A stretch of 64,000 nucleotides of DNA, from contig CALYLW010000053.1 in assembly GCA_944989445.1 (NCBI GenBank), positions 1,841,817 through 1,905,816 of the forward strand, in the 5' to 3' direction. The position numbers and the translations under genes are program-made. This DNA is from Ampullaceana balthica. Its lineage: Eukaryota; Mollusca; Gastropoda; Lymnaeidae. This document shows, in pieces, positions 12,845-42,500 of the stretch; positions within the stretch are counted from its first letter, which is position 1; the number at the start of each line of letters is the position of its first letter. Under the pieces are notes generated by a model, which had not been told where the DNA came from, did no database searches, and saw nothing but the letters and a program-made list of their open reading frames with translations.

Positions 12845-13249
12845 TGAATCCTTTCACTTCAACAAAACTAACTAAAACTAATTTACTAAACTAAGACTGA
12901 CTAAGACTTTACTTTAACATGATTACGCAATTTAGCCTTTATTTGATTAATTTAGGCTTATCCCTACATGATAAATTTGGTAATTGCTAAATTAATGCAA
13001 ATGACATAGACCATGGACGTAAAATATATTTTTTTAAAATTAAATTACAATATATTATATTTATTAAACTTAAACCAACCCCAATGCCTAATGGCCTAAT
13101 TCTAATAAACCAACAACTAGCTAACACAACCAATTTGTTAGTATTAACTCTAAAGAAAAAATGACTAACCACCCCAAACCCTGAACTGAGAAGTGAGAAG
13201 AACTTTAAAAATTATTCTAAAACGTTTGCATTTGCACACTATCACTAAC

Positions 13250-13415
13250 TAGGGTTACCCGGTGGCTGTCTCTAAAATACCGGACACTAGTGACGAATTT
13301 TCGTGCTGGCACAATATTTAAATGTAAAATGTCCGGTATTGCTTCCATTTTTCCTCAGGACAAATAACGATAATACCGGACAGTCCGGTACAAAACCGGA
13401 CATCTGGCAACCCTA
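13250..13415. mobile_element. hAT-like MITE with perfect 8-bp target duplication
   Basis: The 166-bp element begins TAGGGTTACCCGGTGG and ends (inverted) TAGGGTTGCCAGATGTCCGG. TCACTAAC occurs immediately on both sides (13242-13249 and 13416-13423). Internal CCGGACA motifs repeat inverted. The perfect duplication points to a fairly recent insertion. Confidence 0.85.
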
Positions 13416-13423
13416 TCACTAAC

Positions 13424-14722
13424 TTATAAATTACTAAACTAAAATTAATTCATATCTTTCTTACTTTCTTAAAGTACTTAGACTTAGTAAGTCATTTAGG
13501 ACATGTGACATTCAAATTGATCTGAAATCAGATTCATCTCTCAATGACTCACACTTCTTAAACACTTAAACTGGACACTAAATATAAATCTAAAAGCAAG
13601 TCAGCATCCATTGTACATTTTACCCAAAAATGGACTGAAAAGAATAAAAAAAATAGTTTTCACCCTTAATGAATTTAGGTTGATGAAGCAGCAGCTGAGA
13701 TTTGATTAGTTCAATCTTATATTTTGTTAATGCACATTCACATATTTAAAAATACCATGTAATGGATAATTAACTGTTTTACATATATAAATTATGATAA
13801 TTTTCATATAATTTTCTTGATGACTATGTATTAAAAAAGAAGTAACTTTAATTATTGCATTGCTAAAATGTAAATGTGTTGTCAATCCAATTGTAGGACT
13901 AGTACCTTAAGATACGAAATTAATAAGTTCTGGGGTCACTTACTTATCTCAGAATTTTAGTAAGACAAGTCCACTTTTATATGTAAATTGCCTAATTCAT
14001 CCAAGCCCTACGAAAACGCCACTATTAAGTTTATAATAAAACTAAAATACACTGAAATTGAAATGTATAAAGTAGTGTATGGGGTACATCAATCCATTAA
14101 TAATTCATTATAAACATTACAGAACCTGTAAAATAATGATCATAAGTATAATAATGTTTACAGAACTTTTTAAAAAAGTATCATTAGTAACATGGATAAC
14201 TAAAAGGCAGAAGCTTACCTTTGGAGAGAGGGCATGTCCGATGGTGAGTTGGTAGTGGAAGAGGAGGAAAAGATGGCATTAAGGATGAAGTGGCAGAGAA
14301 CAAGCTCTTACTCTTACTATAAAAAGCACTTAAGATTCACAAATTACAGAAAACAATTTACTGAATTTTTTTAAATGTCAAAAAAATGTTATTGCTTTTT
14401 CTATGGACTAAAAAGTAGTGCTAGTGCATTGGTAGTTGATGTTATTAGTTTGCAACTGTGACTTTCTTTTGAAATTTTAAAAATATTCAGATTTAAAGGT
14501 GAATCTATATGTTACCATATTTGTGTGTTTTATTATATATAGTTCTTTTGGGGAAAAATCAAAACGATGACATTTTATCATAAAAGATTTTTCATACGAA
14601 CAGAAATAACCCTTGTTCAGGTATATGAGAAAAAGCATGTTAGAATTTTAGGCTAACACTAACATTATTATGCATGGTTTAATAATATTAATTGAAAATA
14701 GTTTTTTTTGTGTGTTGTTCTA
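13424..14722. other. BBIP1 upstream region, nothing assigned
   Basis: AT-rich intergenic DNA. A short open stretch starting at ATG 14233 (about 50 codons, Glu/Lys-rich) is not similar to anything I recognise and is not called. 5' untranslated exons and the promoter of BBIP1 probably lie here; a splice acceptor ttctag ends at 14722. Confidence 0.3.
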
Positions 14723-14739
14723 GGTGTTATATTTTGAAA

Positions 14740-14943
14740 ATGTCACAAGACAAAATGTGTGAATGGCTACCCAAAAAAGGTCTTCTTTATCAAGAGGACA
14801 TACCAACTGTTGCCCTGTGTAAACCAAAACTGCTCCCTCTCAAATCAGTCACTTTGGAGAAGATGGAAAAGATGTTAAAGGATGCTCAAGAACAAATTAA
14901 AGAACAAGAAAAACAGGAAAGACTAACAGATGAACTTGGGTGA
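14740..14943 (+). CDS. BBIP1: BBSome-interacting protein 1 (BBIP1/BBIP10)
   Basis: A 67-residue protein encoded in one coding exon. BBIP1 is the smallest subunit of the BBSome, the coat complex that moves membrane proteins into and out of cilia. The central block [20 protein letters not shown] is nearly identical to the vertebrate hallmark of this family; it is preceded by [13 protein letters not shown] and followed by a Glu/Gln/Lys-rich helix (residues about 43-63). Family length is about 70-90 residues, so this looks complete. The ATG at 14740 was chosen because it places [14 protein letters not shown] in register with vertebrate starts. It lies 17 bases after a tctag acceptor at 14722, so an upstream non-coding exon is likely. 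An AATAAA near 15362 could serve as polyadenylation signal. Confidence 0.92.
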   Translation: MSQDKMCEWLPKKGLLYQEDIPTVALCKPKLLPLKSVTLEKMEKMLKDAQEQIKEQEKQERLTDELG

Positions 14944-16196
14944 AAACTTTGACAAAAAAATGGATAAAAATACATTTTAACAAAACAAAATTCTTCTTAA
15001 ATAATTTTTAAAAACATTTGTGTTGTAAGGTTCTTTTATTATGAAATCATGCAACGGGGTGGAAGTTGCATGAATCATATTATAATTGTTGTTTTGTGAT
15101 TGTTTAGCAAATTTGAGACATTTGGGGAAGGAATCAAACGTAGTAAAAATTCCTTAGCACTGGAAAAAATTTATGTAATTTTTATTGAGCTTAAGAGCAT
15201 AAATGGAGTTGATAGAAGATATATTATTCTTAACACCAAAAATCTTAACTATTTTATTAATGCACTGGGTACTTTTGCAAATTCTTAAATATTTAAATAT
15301 ATCTCATATTATTAATTATCAATAGAATTTCTCTGCACACAAAATAATTATGAAAGATGGAAATAAATATAAAGGTTTATTCTATCATACGAAGCATATA
15401 ATTTTTGTTTTGTTTTTAAGCATAAGCTTCAAAAATTGTCAACAGTAATAACAAGTCGTGAAATATTTATAATTCTTTTACTTTTGAGGTGAAAGCTATG
15501 GATTATCAAAGATTTTTTTTGTTTTATTCACTACTTTGGAAATATTATGGATGGGTTTTAGTACTTATCCATTGTCTAATCTCATGAGTAATTACCTCAT
15601 TTCAAGAGTAAGTATTTGCTTTTCACATTAAAAAAAGTTTAAAATATCCACTTCGTTTTAGATGTTTATAAAATTATTAAAATGGTAACTTATCACACTC
15701 TTAACTTGCTACGATAATTGCATCAAGCAATTATTAATAATTAATTATATTATCATCTTGTTTTCCTTTCTTTCAATGTTGTTTAAAATTTAAAGGTTGA
15801 TTTTTTATTGTCCTCATAGGTTCCTCCCACTCTTTTTGAAGCCGTCAATAAGTCAATACTTAATGTTTCTATGAATCATTTTCAAATACATATCAGATTT
15901 AGCAATCTGCTGCTTTACCAGACATAATTATGGTATTGTTCCTAACATGATTATTTTGAAAAGAAAATTTGCAAATTTTAGCTCTCATTTCCAAGTTTAG
16001 AATAACTGTGACTTATTTTTAAATTAAAGGTGGTCATCATACTTAAAGAATTTGTGTGTCTACTTTTCTTTGTATGCCATATATTATCAAGGTGAAAAAA
16101 AATGTATGACATAAGGTAGTCTATTTATATATTTTTATTACAGAAAGACATCACAATATTTTTATAAGTTTTGATAAACCAGTGATGAGCATAAAG
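14944..16196. other. BBIP1 3' flank, nothing further assigned
   Basis: AT-rich DNA without a recognisable gene. The 3' UTR probably extends to an AATAAA near 15362. A 46-codon open stretch following a tcatag at about 15820 has no recognisable similarity and is not called. Confidence 0.3.
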
Positions 16197-16487
16197 GGAC
16201 GCGGTGGTCGAGTGGCAGCGCACTGGACTGTCGTACCGATGGTCACGGGTTCGAATCCGTGTGAAGGCAAGGGTTTGTTCCCGGGGCCTAGGGCGTCCCT
16301 GAGTCACCCCGCTCCGAATGGGTACCTAACACTACATGTAGTTAGGCGGCTGGGTAATGCGTGGAACCCACAAAGCCGTGGCCTGTGAATGCTGCATCAC
16401 TTGCCAACAGATCATCTGTCATGGTCTGTGGACGCAACTATCTTCTGCATAGAAGGAGCGTCTGTATAGATAAGATAAGATGAGATT
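16197..16487 (+). mobile_element. tRNA-derived SINE, copy 2 (both Pol III boxes)
   Basis: Head region 16197-16270 carries A box TGGTCGAGTGG and B box GGTTCGAATCC, the internal RNA polymerase III promoter of tRNA-like SINEs. The body holds the palindromic ctaacactacatgtagttag. The last 50 bp (acgcaactatcttctgcata, gaaggagcgtctgtataga, then GATAA repeats) match the LINE tail at 12790. This is the best reference copy in the window. Confidence 0.9.
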
Positions 16488-16612
16488 ATAAATAACACAA
16501 ACTGAACTATACATTTTAATGTATAGAAATAACAAGATTATTGACACTATTTTTTTAAAAACATTAAATGTATTTTAATCAATTACTATGCTACTATGGC
16601 ATCCGTCCATCC

Positions 16613-18412
16613 TCATGGGATGATGGCGTTTCCTCCTGCTCCTCTACCCCCCTTCCCCTTTCTCCTGGCCCTTTTCTCTTCGCTCTTGACTGTAAGGGAA
16701 GCTTCCGCGACTTGGATGCCCTCGCGTACTTTAGCCCGCCAGGAGGTGCGTTCCTCAGCAATGGTTTCCCACGTTTTATGGTCTATCTGCGCCAGACTCA
16801 TGTCTTTCTTGCAGACATCCTTGAAGCGCAAGCAGGGGCGTCCTCTCTTCCGCATACCAGTTGCCAGCTCACCGTAAAGCAGGGCTCTTGGAATGCGCTC
16901 CGAGTTCATCCTGCGGACATGTCCCAGCCACCGCAGGCGCCTCTCACTCAGGATTGAGTGCATGCTCAGCATATGACTCCTTCTGAGTACCTCGACATTC
17001 GTTATCTTGTCCTGCCACTTGATGTGCAGAATCCTGCGCAAGCATCGTAAGTGGAAGCTGTTGAGTTGCTTTGTTTGTTTGGCATAGGTCGTCCAGCACT
17101 CGCTGCCATAGAGGAGTGTGCTGAGCACGCAGGCCTGGTACACAGTGATTTTTGTCCTAGCAGTGAGCTGTGCATTGTTCCACACTCTTTTATTCAGCCT
17201 AGCCATTACTGATGAAGCCTTGCCGATTCTGGTTTCAATTTCCTTTTCCAGGGAGAGTGTGCTTGTGATGTTACTGCCAAGGTAGGTAAAATCATCGACG
17301 ACATCCAAGGTGTTTCCCTCAATGGAGATTGCTGGGAAGCAGTCAGTTCCTTGTCTCATAATGTTGGTCTTTTTTAGGCTTATCGTTAGACCAAAATCTT
17401 TGCATGCCTCTGAGAACTTGTCGACCAAAAGTTGGAGACCTATCTCTGAATGTGAGGTAAGGGCTGCGTCATCCGCGAAGAGCAGCTCTCTAATTAAAAC
17501 ATTTTCCACTTTTCTCTTTGCACGGAGAGGGCTGATGTTGTACAGATTTCCATCCGCCCTGGTATGGATGTTTACACCCTCGAAACAGTCCTCGAATGCA
17601 TGACGCAGTAGCATCGAGAAAAAGATACCGAAGAGTGTTGGAGCCAGTACACAGCCCTGTTTGACTCCGCTACAGACTGGGAAGGGTTCTGAGGTGGCAC
17701 CATCGAAGAGCACTGTGCTGTGCATATTGGTGTGGAAGGACTCGATGATGGAGAGAAGCCGCGGCGGGCATCCTATTTTTTCCAATATACGTAGCAGACC
17801 CTCGCGGCTGACCAGGTCAAATGCCTTTGTTAGATCTATGAAGGCAACAAAGAGGGCTTTCTGTTGCTCCCGACATTTCTCTTGTAGCTGACGGAGTGAG
17901 AAGATCATGTCCATTGTTGACCGGCCAGCCCGAAAACCGCATTGTGATTCTGGGTAGGCATTTTGCGCCAGAATTTGCAGGCGTGCAAGGATCACTCTGG
18001 CAAAAGCCTTTCCCACAATACTCAGTAAGGAGATACCACGATAGTTATTGCAATCGCTGCGATCTCCTTTGTTCTTATAAAGCGTAACTATTTTGGCGTC
18101 ACGCATGTCCTGTGGGATGTGACCGCGTTCCCAGCAATCGCATATGAGTTCGTGCAGAGGCTTCAGTAGTGCTGGCTGGCCGTGCTTAAGGACTTCTGCA
18201 GGAATGCCATCGTTGCCTGGGGCCTTCGCATTTCTCAGATGATCGATAGCCCTACCAAGCTCCTCTATTGACGGTGGAGCATCAAGCTGATCTAGAACTG
18301 GTAGATCTGGTATTCTTTCTATGGCAGAGTCAGATACTACATTCTGTGTCGCATAGAGTTCTAGATAGTGCTCAGTCCAGCGCCGCATCTGCTTGTCTCG
18401 TTCTGTGATCAT
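16613..18412 (-). CDS. LINE reverse transcriptase (ORF2 C-terminal half)
   Basis: An open frame of 599 codons from the first ATG; it stays open upstream to about 18480. It encodes the reverse transcriptase of an APE-type non-LTR retrotransposon, which copies element RNA into DNA at the insertion site. Motifs in order: NYRGISLLS, QCGFRAGRS, motif A FVAFIDLTKAFD, motif B VKQGCVLAPTLF, catalytic LFADDAAL, then the C-terminal block SERRLRWLGHVRRM. The endonuclease half is missing from this strand because it is inverted next door. The frame is intact, unlike the related copy at 53682, so this copy is younger. Clade (RTE-like or other) cannot be settled by eye. Confidence 0.9.
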   Translation of the reverse strand: MITERDKQMRRWTEHYLELYATQNVVSDSAIERIPDLPVLDQLDAPPSIEELGRAIDHLRNAKAPGNDGIPAEVLKHGQPALLKPLHELICDCWERGHIPQDMRDAKIVTLYKNKGDRSDCNNYRGISLLSIVGKAFARVILARLQILAQNAYPESQCGFRAGRSTMDMIFSLRQLQEKCREQQKALFVAFIDLTKAFDLVSREGLLRILEKIGCPPRLLSIIESFHTNMHSTVLFDGATSEPFPVCSGVKQGCVLAPTLFGIFFSMLLRHAFEDCFEGVNIHTRADGNLYNISPLRAKRKVENVLIRELLFADDAALTSHSEIGLQLLVDKFSEACKDFGLTISLKKTNIMRQGTDCFPAISIEGNTLDVVDDFTYLGSNITSTLSLEKEIETRIGKASSVMARLNKRVWNNAQLTARTKITVYQACVLSTLLYGSECWTTYAKQTKQLNSFHLRCLRRILHIKWQDKITNVEVLRRSHMLSMHSILSERRLRWLGHVRRMNSERIPRALLYGELATGMRKRGRPCLRFKDVCKKDMSLAQIDHKTWETIAEERTSWRAKVREGIQVAEASLTVKSEEKRARRKGKGGRGAGGNAIIP

Positions 18413-19061
18413 CTCACCTGATTTTGTCTTGTCGGGCAGATGGGGCTCGTTAACCTTGATAGGTAGATCATCTAGGAGAGGGAAACTCCAATCTCAAACC
18501 TCCGTTGTCTCGCGGCCACACCTGTTCACGGAGAGACTAATGGAGTAAACCCTAACAGAAAATCAGGAGACGGAGTCCCTTAGGCAGTTTTATTGCGATG
18601 CGCTATATCTCTGGCAACTCCTGCGATGCAGATGGCACCTTGTTGTATCAGCTAAGCTGTTCCCCTGGAATCACCATCTGTGTGGAGAGAGAGGGCCTGC
18701 TGCCTGGGCAACAGCTGGTATTTCTAAAGCTCTGCCTAGGCTATCGTAGCCTCCTGTTTTTTTTTCTTTTTTTTTCTTTTTCCTTCTCTACCTCCTCGAC
18801 CCAATCCTGGAGAGGTCACTCCAGCTTCGCCGCAAGGCGTAGACACAACACGTGGAGCGGCAGTTACCGGTTATAAGCCATTGCTCAATTGGCGTAGAGC
18901 TAGGCGCCAGGGGTCGTTCCAGACGGTGGGAGAGATCGCCATGTCTCACTGAGCATCTACCGCCCGCCTTAAGCTGGGCAGCCCCCAGCCAGTAAGGTGA
19001 TGTTCCGTCATGGCTCGCCTTCCCCATTGGGTGCATGGGGCTCTCAACAAGCAAGCCATAA

Positions 19062-20414
19062 ACCCAAGCACCAACTGAAAAAATAAGAAAGAAGTTACCA
19101 GCACTTCGTTTAGCAAGCTGGAATGTCAGAACCCTCTGCACTGGTTTTAACTCTGACCCCTCATGTGCGGAAGATATAAGGAAGACAGCGGTCATTGACA
19201 GGGAACTTTCCCGTCTCGGCATCGACATTGCATGTCTACAGGAGACGCGGCTGGCTGAAAACGGCAAAGTGGTTGAGGCCAACTACACATTTGTCTGGCA
19301 AGGACTACCATCAGACAGACCAAGGCAGCATGGCGTTGGTTTTGCCATAAAAAACTCTCTTATGTCATACGTTGAACTGGCGGCACTTGGCACTGAGAGG
19401 ATACTCGGCATTAAACTTTCAACATCATCTGGCGCAGCCCATATCCTCAGCCTGTATGCACCAACTCTCTGCTCCGAAGAAGAGTTAAAAGACAACTTCT
19501 ATGAGGCTCTAGACTCCGCAGTAGCAAATATTCCCACATATGAGAGTCTATACCTCCTCGGTGACTTCAACGCCAGGGTAGGTGCAGATCACAAAGCCTG
19601 GTCCACCAGCATCGGCTTACATGGCATTGGTAAAATTAATAACAACGGCCAGCGGCTGCTCGAGCTATGCAGTACTCACAATCTGTGTGTAACTAACACA
19701 TTCTTCAAATGCAAGGACATCCACAAAGTGTCTTGGAGACATCCCCGCTCCAAGCACTGGCACCAGCTTGATCTGGTTCTCACCAGGCGATCTGATCTGG
19801 CCAGTGTGCTCCAAACACGCAGTTACCACAGTGCCGACTGTGACACAGACCACTCTTTGGTCGCAAGCAGAATCAAATTAATACCAAAGAAATTGTGTCA
19901 CTCAAAGAGCAAGGGTAAAACTCGCATCAACACGCAGAATATCAACTGCCCTGAGATAAGTGATCAACTTAACACCAAGCTTGAGCAAGCTCTTAAAGCC
20001 AACACCTCGCAGAAAGAAATCCCCAATCCGCATGATGCTATAGGGACAGAACAAATCGATGCGAATTGGCTCCATATTCGAGACACTATTTACAACACCT
20101 CTCTTGCCGTCCTCGGGAGGAAGGAAAGAAAAAATGCAGATTGGTTTGAGGCCCACTGGGTTACAATGAATCCCGTGACGGAGACAAAAAGAAAAGCTCT
20201 ACTGGCCTACAAAGCTTCCCCAGGACCTGACACCCTGAAATGTCTCAGAAGTGCCAGAAACACAGCCCGGAAGACTGCACGTCTTTGCGCTAACACTTAT
20301 TGGGTGGAATTATGCAAAAGCATTCAATCTGCTGCTGATCAGGGAGATATAAAACAAATGTACGAAGGCATAAAAAAGGCCACTGGGCCCACAATTTTAA
20401 TCAATATTAACTGA
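19062..20414 (+). CDS. LINE apurinic-type endonuclease (ORF2 N-terminal half, truncated)
   Basis: Open frame of about 450 codons; an internal Val codon at 19269 begins VVEANYTF. It encodes the exonuclease/endonuclease/phosphatase-fold nuclease that nicks target DNA for LINE insertion. Catalytic landmarks: LASWNVRTL, CLQETRL, LYAP, LLGDFNARVG, QLDLVL and DCDTDHSLV. The stop comes right after IKKATGPT followed by unrelated ILININ, so the protein is cut before the reverse transcriptase. No ATG precedes LASWNVRTL in frame after the stop at 19059, so the natural start is unclear. A GC-rich 5' UTR-like stretch occupies 18490-19061. Confidence 0.85.
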   Translation, partial: TQAPTEKIRKKLPALRLASWNVRTLCTGFNSDPSCAEDIRKTAVIDRELSRLGIDIACLQETRLAENGKVVEANYTFVWQGLPSDRPRQHGVGFAIKNSLMSYVELAALGTERILGIKLSTSSGAAHILSLYAPTLCSEEELKDNFYEALDSAVANIPTYESLYLLGDFNARVGADHKAWSTSIGLHGIGKINNNGQRLLELCSTHNLCVTNTFFKCKDIHKVSWRHPRSKHWHQLDLVLTRRSDLASVLQTRSYHSADCDTDHSLVASRIKLIPKKLCHSKSKGKTRINTQNINCPEISDQLNTKLEQALKANTSQKEIPNPHDAIGTEQIDANWLHIRDTIYNTSLAVLGRKERKNADWFEAHWVTMNPVTETKRKALLAYKASPGPDTLKCLRSARNTARKTARLCANTYWVELCKSIQSAADQGDIKQMYEGIKKATGPTILININ

Positions 20415-21049
20415 TATATATATAAATTATCAAGGCTATACAAAACATGGAGGTAAGATGGCTAGGTAAGATGGTTTAATTGTAAAAATCATGGAATGGC
20501 AAATAGATCATTACTTATCAAAAATATATATTAAAGCCAATAAAAACAGCTTTATAAAAAAAAATGTTCAACGTTATTTGTTTTAGCACAGTAGGAATTT
20601 CTACTTGCTCTTGCAAGGATTTGAATATATTCATTAATCAATATTTTCAAATTCTTAATTCTAGTTAATCTATCATTCAAAAGATGTCATAATACATAAA
20701 TTATATATAAATTTTAAAGTGGCTATGAACTGGTCTTCTAGAAGTCATGAATGCAATTTCAATCTTTATAAACATTCCCCTTGTCACTCTGTCGAATTAG
20801 CTTTAATCTTTCTTTTACGCAGTTTTCCCCCATTTTCTAAAATATGGGACGTAATTTTTAGCGCAAATATATTACTACAAGGTGGCGCTACTATAGGTGA
20901 CCTACTTAAATGACGTCACTTGTAAATAAACCTGGACAAAAATAATATCAACAAACCATCGTGTAACGTACGCAGTTGGTCAGTATTCGTTGCTACTATT
21001 CAGGTTCATTTAAAAAGATCAAACCTTAAATCGTGTTTTACACCAAGAA
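20415..21049 (+). promoter_or_regulatory. Probable BNIP3 promoter and 5' UTR
   Basis: Non-coding sequence between the LINE and the BNIP3 start codon. It contains a full cAMP-response palindrome TGACGTCA at 20911-20918, 132 bp before the ATG, beside GGTGGCGCTA at 20881. No TATA box is convincing. I saw no clear hypoxia-response core (RCGTG) in this stretch, although vertebrate BNIP3 is hypoxia-induced. Confidence 0.4.
20911..20918. promoter_or_regulatory. CRE-type palindrome TGACGTCA
   Basis: Perfect 8-base CREB/ATF site, well placed for the BNIP3 promoter. Eight-base motifs do occur by chance, so function is only inferred from position. Confidence 0.35.
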
Positions 21050-39227
<18,178 letters not shown>

Positions 39228-42170
39228 CTTAAACCTGTGGAATCAACAACATACAAGATTGTGTTGCTGCACTTTTAAAGCTTTCAGTTTGTGTAAGCTC
39301 CCAAGCATCAATGTTTTGAATATAAAAGCCCTAATGAACTTCTAGTATTACAGATAATATGTTCATACTGTATTTTTAAAGCTTGTTAAGATAAGCTAAC
39401 TTATTTTAATTTTCATTAAGTTTAACATTTAAAAATTTTATTGTGGTATCTCGTTTTTGGGTGCAAATTCCCCCTCAGTGGAGAAACATTGTATAAAATT
39501 ATGCATTAATGGAAAATTATTGATGAATTTGTGTGAAAGATCTTTTATCCCATGTTAAATTTAAAAAATGAGCTTTTGTCATAGTAATTTGCTCTTGTTA
39601 AAATTTTATGTGAAGCATAGACAGATGTGTTCTGGCATTGAAATTTTTATTGCCTTAATTTCATCTGATCACTTAAGTAATAATTCTAAGCAGTTTTGCA
39701 AACTTGTTGTGACAGCTAGAGAAACTTAACATTTGAGGATGAATTAAATTTAACACAATTGTGTTATTAGGTTAAAAACAATTCATTGCTAATAATAGTT
39801 TTGTTGCTATTTTATTCAGTTGATTTTGAATAGTTATAAATGCATTTATTTTAATATGCTATTGAAGTTTTTTTTCCTTTAAATCTCGTTTACCAACATA
39901 GGGCATATATATTGTAATAAGTTCCTACCAAAATGTTATTAAACCTGATAACCAAGTCTCAAGTACAGGTGAAAAGAGTGTAGTACTCTCGATTTAACCC
40001 TTCTATAAAGACATTAGCTCTTTAAATGAAGACACTTAAACACATTGGGGATATTTAATTGTTGAAAGATTAGGTCATTGATTAACCAAACTGCCATGTT
40101 AAATTTTTATCTAAAAGATGTTACGTCAAACCGACCATAGTCAAATACATCTAATTAAATGATCAACTTACCTCCTAAATATTTTGATTACACATTCTAC
40201 TCTTAGAACACTTTTTTTCAGAGTTGAGCATTTTAGATTAACATTGAAAACAGCGCTATATACTATATTAAATGAGCAAATTAGAGCTTAAATAGTTACT
40301 GCCTACAAGAAATAATAAAAGTCAAATAATTTCTTTTAATTATTGTTATTTTAATTCATTGATACAGATTTTACCAGTTCTATAATTATAAACTGAACAT
40401 AATTATTTAGTTTTAAGAAACCCTTATAAGTTTCTTTAAATTCAACATAAATAATGTGTTAAGGCTTTGTGGATTCATTTTCAATATTTTAATATTATGA
40501 TTTTCAGGGATCTACATGGCTTTGACTATGATAAAAATCACATGTTTTATTATTATAATTTCTTTTTAACATTTGGGAATTACATGTAGTATAAAATATT
40601 ATCACTACAATCAATTATGCCCATTCTCTAATGCAATATTTTAAAAAAAAATGATTAATCTATTCTTCTAATAAGAAAGGATTTTTTAATACATGAGTTC
40701 TGAGTCGCCTTTTATTTCTCAATTTGAAAATGCTTCTTATGTTTCAATTTACACCTTTCCGGGCTTGGCATGTTGTGATTCTACTGACTGTGTTGATAAA
40801 TTTATGGGGTATGGTGCAAATGTAAATTTTCTTTAGTGTCATTTAGAGAATGCATGTAATCTTTGCTGTATATTATTTATTTTAAAAAATTGTTATTACT
40901 GATTGAAATATGAAAGAAATGCAATGACATTATTGCCTGATGTCTAATATTTGTTCTTATACAAGTTCTTAAGGAAGTTTAATCTTCCCGGTACTAAAAT
41001 AAAATGACTTTGAAGTATTGTTCCCAGACTGATGATTTAATAAATCACTTCAAATATATTTTAAATAAAAAAGGGCCCTCAGTTTGTTAACATTCAATAT
41101 TTGGCATTCAATAAAGGAGTTTTAAATTTCTTGTTTTTTTATTGGTAAAAATAGAAAAAGTAGTTAAGCATTGTTACCTAATCGGCTAGACATTTTGGAG
41201 AGTGTTAGCTTGCACTATAATTATCATTTAAATGTTCATTTCTATTAAATGATTGAAGCTATGTAATTTTAGTTTTTAAAATGCATCACATTTTCAAAAC
41301 TCCTCGCATCAAACATATTTTTGAAATGAGCTGGATAATTTTTTTTCCTGTTTTTTGCCATTAACAATGTTGCTTTTTTATTAATGGGGTAAAGGACATC
41401 ACCTTTAAAATTATTTTCATTTATAACAGTGATGGTGACATATTTTCAAATAAAATGTAGCTACACTGCAGAAGAAAGAGAAAAATGTTACAAAATTACA
41501 TAGAAATGGGATAGTGCCTACATTGTTTAAGTCTAAAATTATTAGCACTGTTGTGCAGCACTTTTACAAATTTTAAAGATCTTCAAAAATGTCTGAACTT
41601 GAGAAGCACTTCTTTATAACTGCCTGTACCTGTGTAAATCTGAAGAGTCGTTAAGTCATTTTTAGTTTTATAAATTGAATAAAATAAAAATCATTAAGTT
41701 CTGAAATGCCAGATTTTAAATTGCTGAATTAAGCAAAAATTACAAAGCTTCAAAATTAGATATATTTTTTTGATGATTTACTTTGAGGGCATAACATTGT
41801 AACATCAATTCTGTATTTTAAGATGTTACAGATTTATGAAAATAAAATAATATGTCAACAAAAATCATTTTCACCTCACTTAATTGATCTAGATTTTAAA
41901 ACACCATTTAATGATTTGTTGTCCTTGTGTAACCAGTTACTTGTGACTTTCAAGGCACATTGTTCTTTTGATGTATATTTTTAACTTTAAAATATTGTAC
42001 ATTGTTAACAAAATTGTTTTGATGGATCCTGAAACAGCGTGGAGTTCACTACAAAAAATGTGTTGTACATCTTGTATTATATTTTATATTGTTAATAACT
42101 TCTGAAATTTGTTCAGGATTGTGAGCTTCTCATAACATATTATAAATAAACATTCAAGTAATAGTCCCAT
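39228..42170 (+). other. Probable BNIP3 3' UTR
   Basis: AT-rich sequence of nearly 3 kb in which I see no mobile element, in contrast to its surroundings. It contains several AATAAA candidates, among them one at about 42145 (tataaataaacattc) just before the SINE. The lack of insertions fits a transcribed, constrained region; which site is used is unknown. Confidence 0.45.
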
Positions 42171-42212
42171 CAACAGCTTTCATCTCTGTTCCATTTATAA
42201 TTGTGATTTCAA

Positions 42213-42500
42213 ATCTTATCTTATCTTATCTATACAGACGCTCCTTCTATGCAGAAGATAGTTGCGTCCACAGACCATGACAGATGATCTGTTGGCAAGT
42301 GATGCAGCAATCACAGGCCACGGCTTTGTGGGTTCCACGCATTACCCAGCCGCCTAACTACATGTAGTGTTAGGTACCCATTCGGAGCGGGGTGACTCAG
42401 GGACGCCCTAGGCCCCGGGAACAAACCCTTGCCTTCACACGGATTCGAACCCGTGACCATCGGTACGACAGTCCAGTGCGCTGCCACTCGACCACCGCGT
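42213..42500 (-). mobile_element. tRNA-derived SINE, copy 3 (both Pol III boxes)
   Basis: Reverse-strand copy almost identical to 16197-16487: GATAA tail at 42213-42230, body with the ctacatgtag palindrome, B box GGATTCGAACC (reverse) and A box near 42485. The close match between two distant copies implies recent activity. Confidence 0.9.

Larger units (their letters stand above)
16594..20414. mobile_element. Non-LTR retrotransposon with 5' inversion (twin-primed)
   Basis: The reverse transcriptase half lies on the - strand (about 18488 down to 16594). The 5' UTR plus endonuclease half lies on the + strand (about 18490 to 20414). The + part stops after IKKATGPT, close to the point where the - part begins (KTKSGEMITERDKQM). 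So the two halves together make up about one element, with the 5' half flipped. It ends 640 bp before the BNIP3 start codon. Confidence 0.8.

Noticed and set aside
14233..14390. ATG-started Glu/Lys-rich open stretch before BBIP1
   Set aside because: No similarity recognised and no in-frame link to the BBIP1 exon.
15820..15930. Exon-like open stretch after tcatag, starting VPPTLFEAVNKS
   Set aside because: No recognisable family, no partner exons, and a stop after about 36 codons.
16197..16270. Possible tRNA gene with A and B boxes
   Set aside because: It is the head of a SINE found three times with a common body and GATAA tail; it does not give a clean cloverleaf and has the LINE tail.
16568..16957. 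+ strand frames of 93-129 codons
   Set aside because: Antisense of the LINE reverse transcriptase C-terminus, which has all family motifs on the - strand.
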